A stretch of 64,000 nucleotides of DNA from Chaetoceros tenuissimus. Its lineage: Eukaryota; Bacillariophyta; Thalassiosirophyceae; Chaetocerotales; Chaetocerotaceae. Location of the stretch: contig BLLK01000019.1 of assembly GCA_021927905.1 (NCBI GenBank), positions 124,001 to 188,000 on the forward strand, given 5' to 3'. A program made the translations under genes and the position numbers. The notes beneath the pieces were generated by a model. That model searched no databases, was not told where the DNA came from, and was given only the letters and a program-made list of their open reading frames with translations. Shown here one piece after another: positions 62,201 through 64,000 of this stretch (positions within the stretch are counted from its first letter, which is position 1; each line of letters opens with the position of its first letter).

Positions 62201-62645
62201 TTTTCTCAGTACTACTCTCTTTCCTACAATCGCCATTCATATCTAATTCTATCGCAGATTCACCCGCTTTCTGTATATTACCTCTACTTTTCAAGTCCTT
62301 TTCCACCAATCCTTTACGTCTAGATCTATTTGCTTGGCTAGGATACACATCACTCTTCCTTTTCTCCTCTTCATAATCTTCACCAGCATGTAAATGTTGT
62401 GCGAAAGATTGCTGTTGCTGTTCCTCTTCTGAATCACACTCATCACTATCATCACATCCTTCATAAATAGTGTTGGTAACAAGTGCATGTTTGTAATGTT
62501 CTTGCAATAGCTTTCGTCGAAGTTGTAACGCTTCAAGTGTAATCTTTTGTTCTTTTGTCATGTCATCCTTCTTTCTTTTACTTTTATGTGTGATGGTAGG
62601 ATCTCGAGAAGTATGTCGTTTTCTAGTGTTTCTAGAGGAACTCAT
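59277..62645 (-). CDS. Protein with four RING fingers and one HA repeat, 1,122 aa
   Basis: Single exon. Residues 1-~310 are charged and repetitive with Lys/Thr-rich basic patches (KRHTSRDPTITHKSKRKK). One HA repeat (~318-375): MSFLTKFKDKYGHCKLS...LNDIGFEW. Four C3HC4 RING fingers start at about residues 544, 720, 891 and 1038: YKCGICQGILSDPYLLPNCC, LECGICQLVLSDPHVLPNCC, then FECTICHETLSDPHILPNCC and the same with NCGHRFCG. Each is followed by CPTCN-x-IGP[KR]E-I and a conserved acidic helix DEMMQNML. RING 2 has CHFFCG where the others have HRFCG, but keeps the zinc ligands. The RING signature and tail match those of the neighbour at 57155-59002, so the two are paralogs with different repeat expansion. 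Ubiquitin ligase activity is inferred. Confidence 0.9.
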   Translation of the reverse strand: MSSSRNTRKRHTSRDPTITHKSKRKKDDMTKEQKITLEALQLRRKLLQEHYKHALVTNTIYEGCDDSDECDSEEEQQQQSFAQHLHAGEDYEEEKRKSDVYPSQANRSRRKGLVEKDLKSRGNIQKAGESAIELDMNGDCRKESSTEKRVEKATVKRHDDKKDRTVHQDETKRKDVTTGDTNEVTQKNTTTQDSKEVNQKKTVRLDQNNTLQEEITTATADEPQKKKQKLSYQIQTEPSISTTSAQAATIDEIINQKRNTNNASQERIATYTTATTDKPQNKKKQILSQESMALLHKNKHSPTKTVGIEEIFHRDPHIVFTDPVWNSCMSFLTKFKDKYGHCKLSTRKAEFPILAAFAEIVKKERTGTGLSKERIKALNDIGFEWDSLSDGKENVHAKKSKNQDSITVQEEKKLRVEEKSNSSTVEVQAVTANESTTEEFTEIFENDSLVQEEDTVSMEEDPTNALRKSSTRTLSCEKDHDENTVQMNPKEVCLDFGQEEISRVKRQEDVIAEEPKMSSEDEIAKKKAQDSTANDNDDNFWSDYKCGICQGILSDPYLLPNCCHRFCGRCILGSVENGIVYESCPTCNAVIGPREKIKRDDMIGEMLIGLQKLEAVTKEMNGNLSLGNFIDADNIPMQETKEYDFEFNTNTPTITSDNNEEEQEIPTLTTFSNDKGNTKIKTTTSDKSNEEDGKIPSTDSIGNIEVDETSVGIFSNNDDGNLECGICQLVLSDPHVLPNCCHFFCGKCIFGFIEDRGSINALCPTCNVSIGPKENIHKDEMMQNMLSEIQNLEEEVDEMNHSTAEKEESMQQIEDDASMSAAKKETQLEMENHASMREMRYTSFEISDGHEVESNTEADATFNLDTLGQEDKKIPAITNGDDVDDNFWDEFECTICHETLSDPHILPNCCHRFCGKCILSSSEDEDGNEACPTCNVAIGPKENIHKDEMMQNMLAELQQLEEKAGEIHTNAEKEESIQQIEDNVSSTEPTNDPFEISDGHEVESNTEADATFNLDTLGQEDKTIQAISNCDEDDKFWDEFECTICHETLSDPHILPNCGHRFCGKCILQSNKNRNENETCPTCNVAIGPKENIKRDEVMKEMLVELQQLEEQEVSYEEMGDR
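59488..60125 (-). repeat. Internal ~447 bp duplication covering RING 3 and RING 4
   Basis: The text 'ggatccgatagtgtctcatg' occurs at about 59491 and again at 59938. The linker with 'cttggcctagagtgtcgag' occurs near 59590 and again near 60040, and long stretches between are identical. The offset of 447 bp is 149 codons. So the last RING plus its upstream linker arose by recent in-frame duplication. RING 1 and RING 2 are older copies. Confidence 0.88.
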
Positions 62646-63130
62646 GTTTATTTTGTGTTTTGTATTTTGTGTTTAGTCATGGAACTGATAGTACTTTTCC
62701 ATGGTAGTTATTCATTACCCATGCTAAGGATTTGTTCTTTGAACGAGGAACGAGACACACACACCTACACGGTGTACAAACACACAAGAGAAGGTCGGAT
62801 GGAGAGTAGAGAAGAGGCGGCTTCCTTCTCTTTTCAGCGCTTCTTCACAGTGCCTCAGTACTTAAATTGCTCCTACATTCCATCAGTTACTCCATTCCGA
62901 AACAAAAGAAGCGACTATGTACTACATCCAAGTTTCACAAACTACTACAAACTAAATCAAAAACATAATGGAAATCAAAAGGTGATTGCATTAGTAACTT
63001 ATAAACAACATATCCTTTTCCCAAAAAAGAAAACTACTGAACCATACGTCCATCTGTAGTGTAATTTTTACTCATGAGAGGTACCTGTGTATTCTAGTAC
63101 ATCTCTCTTATTCTATTCCTATTGGCAAAT
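62646..63130. other. Intergenic, promoter of the four-RING gene
   Basis: 485 nt. A 170-codon plus frame (62547-63059) starts antisense inside the coding start of the four-RING gene and has no recognisable domain, so it is not called. Contains 'gacacacacacctacac' CA-rich text of little weight. Confidence 0.45.
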
Positions 63131-64000
63131 TTAACGTCCAGTGTAGTCAATCTCACCGAAAAAGTCCTCATCCTCATCGGCATCTCCATAAGCACCAAGC
63201 CAAAGAGAAAGGATAGCCCAATGTCCAACGAAGAGCACAGCAAGTACACGAAGATCATCAACTCCGAACCATTCGTTGGTTCCCTCAGTAGCAACAGCTG
63301 CAGTGGAGGAAAGGATAGCTGGCATGAATCCTGCGGTTGCTGCTACGATTGGCTTTGGTACCTCCATTGCGAGGGAGGTTGCAGCGCGTGCTACTGTAAG
63401 ATTAGAATGGGGAGGGAAGATTAGGTGAGTATGTGAGTCAGTGAAATTAAAAGGAAAGTAAAAGTACAGTAAAGATGAGTGGAAAAGAAAGATATGAAAT
63501 GAGAGATGAGTGAGAGAGTATCTTTACGATCCAGAGAGATATGTGTCGAGTGTCATGCATCGTGGACTGTCTCATGGAAGTTGCACCAATCACAATCTTC
63601 TATTCAATGTAGTTTATGTTCTTCTGTAGAGTGTACATCAAGTCTTATTCAAAGCTTCAAAGCTTCAAAGAAGCAGCAGCAATGGACATGTGCTGCGTAT
63701 CACTAGAAATAGATACAGAAACGACACATGTACTACTGACTGACTTGACCCGAGACATATAAGAAGCAGCCCTTACTCGAGTCTCTTGTAGATGTATATA
63801 GATAGCATATGATCTCTCGATGTATGTTTGTTGTGTAGTCATTCTCTCTCTTTCTCTCTTATTCTCTGAATCCTTTCTGTCGTTTTCTCTCTGCTTCTCT
63901 CTCCATCTTACATATCACTCTCTCCCCACACCATCCTTTCAACTAACATAACGTACCCTGGTTCACAGGAGCAAAAGCAGCAGCAGTGGAGATAAGAGCA
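63131..64000 (-). CDS. PsbW-like plastid one-helix protein, 5' end outside the window
   Basis: Two exons seen: 63957-64000 (continues beyond the window) and 63131-63390, with a 566 nt intron (GTACGT...AGTAG). The visible N-terminal part reads [14 protein letters not shown], the AFAP plastid motif. The second part, [27 protein letters not shown] + [16 protein letters not shown], looks like a thylakoid transfer signal with an ATEGTNE mature start. One hydrophobic helix ([23 protein letters not shown]) is followed by an acidic tail ([17 protein letters not shown]). The EGT start, single helix and acidic tail resemble PsbW, a small PSII subunit. That assignment is by resemblance only. The window holds no ATG for it. 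Confidence 0.72.

Noticed and set aside
62547-63059. 170-codon plus ORF upstream of the four-RING gene
   Set aside because: It starts antisense within the coding start of that gene and shows no domain or codon pattern like the neighbours.

Overview
The window is nuclear DNA of a diatom, probably a Chaetoceros-like centric. The evidence is: two fucoxanthin-chlorophyll a/c protein (FCP) genes; several precursors with the stramenopile plastid-targeting 'ASAFAP' type of signal; short GT-AG introns (about 70-450 nt); DUF6824, RING plus helicase-associated (HA) and BspA-like leucine-rich-repeat families expanded in diatoms; and lysine-rich secreted proteins that recall silica-associated peptides. 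The species is inferred from family content only. All exon joins were made by eye from GT-AG signals, reading phase and protein continuity.

Layout. 1-2600: an old ~590 bp direct duplication around one small orphan ORF. 2.9-10 kb: a RING-H2 membrane protein, a membrane-anchored thioredoxin, a tandem pair of small orphan paralogs plus a relic of a third, and a plastid-targeted protein of unknown function. 10.1-28.4 kb: a head-to-tail array of BspA-like LRR genes, all on the minus strand. It holds seven intact-looking copies, four damaged copies and three short relics. It is interrupted by a 3 kb gene-poor stretch and by one plus-strand gene for a lysine/serine-rich, probably anchored surface protein. 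28.8-34.7 kb: a photosynthesis-leaning block with a lysine/alanine/proline-rich plastid membrane protein and a plastid or secretory SDR enzyme that share an upstream region with CRE-like TGACGTCA motifs, then a tail-to-tail pair of FCP genes. 35.4-50.4 kb: housekeeping and regulatory genes (a small membrane protein, a nuclear-type charged protein, a NUDIX hydrolase, IST1, an FKBP isomerase, a DUF6824 protein, a polytopic membrane protein, a DENN-PPR protein), a very short silaffin-like precursor and a decayed cysteine-rich secreted gene. 51.7-56.6 kb: an eight-exon gene for a 1,465-residue single-pass membrane protein of unknown function. 57.1-62.6 kb: two neighbouring related genes, one with a RING and five HA repeats, the other with one HA repeat and four RING fingers. 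63.1 kb to the end: the 3' part of a small plastid-targeted one-helix protein resembling PSII PsbW, running off the window.

No viral element, transposon, rRNA, tRNA or CRISPR array was recognised. The main candidates for something new are the 93-residue KxxK/RxL precursor at 43722-44003, the larger lysine-rich surface protein at 19536-20348, the LRR birth-and-death array with its shared upstream and downstream modules, and the RING/HA gene pair.
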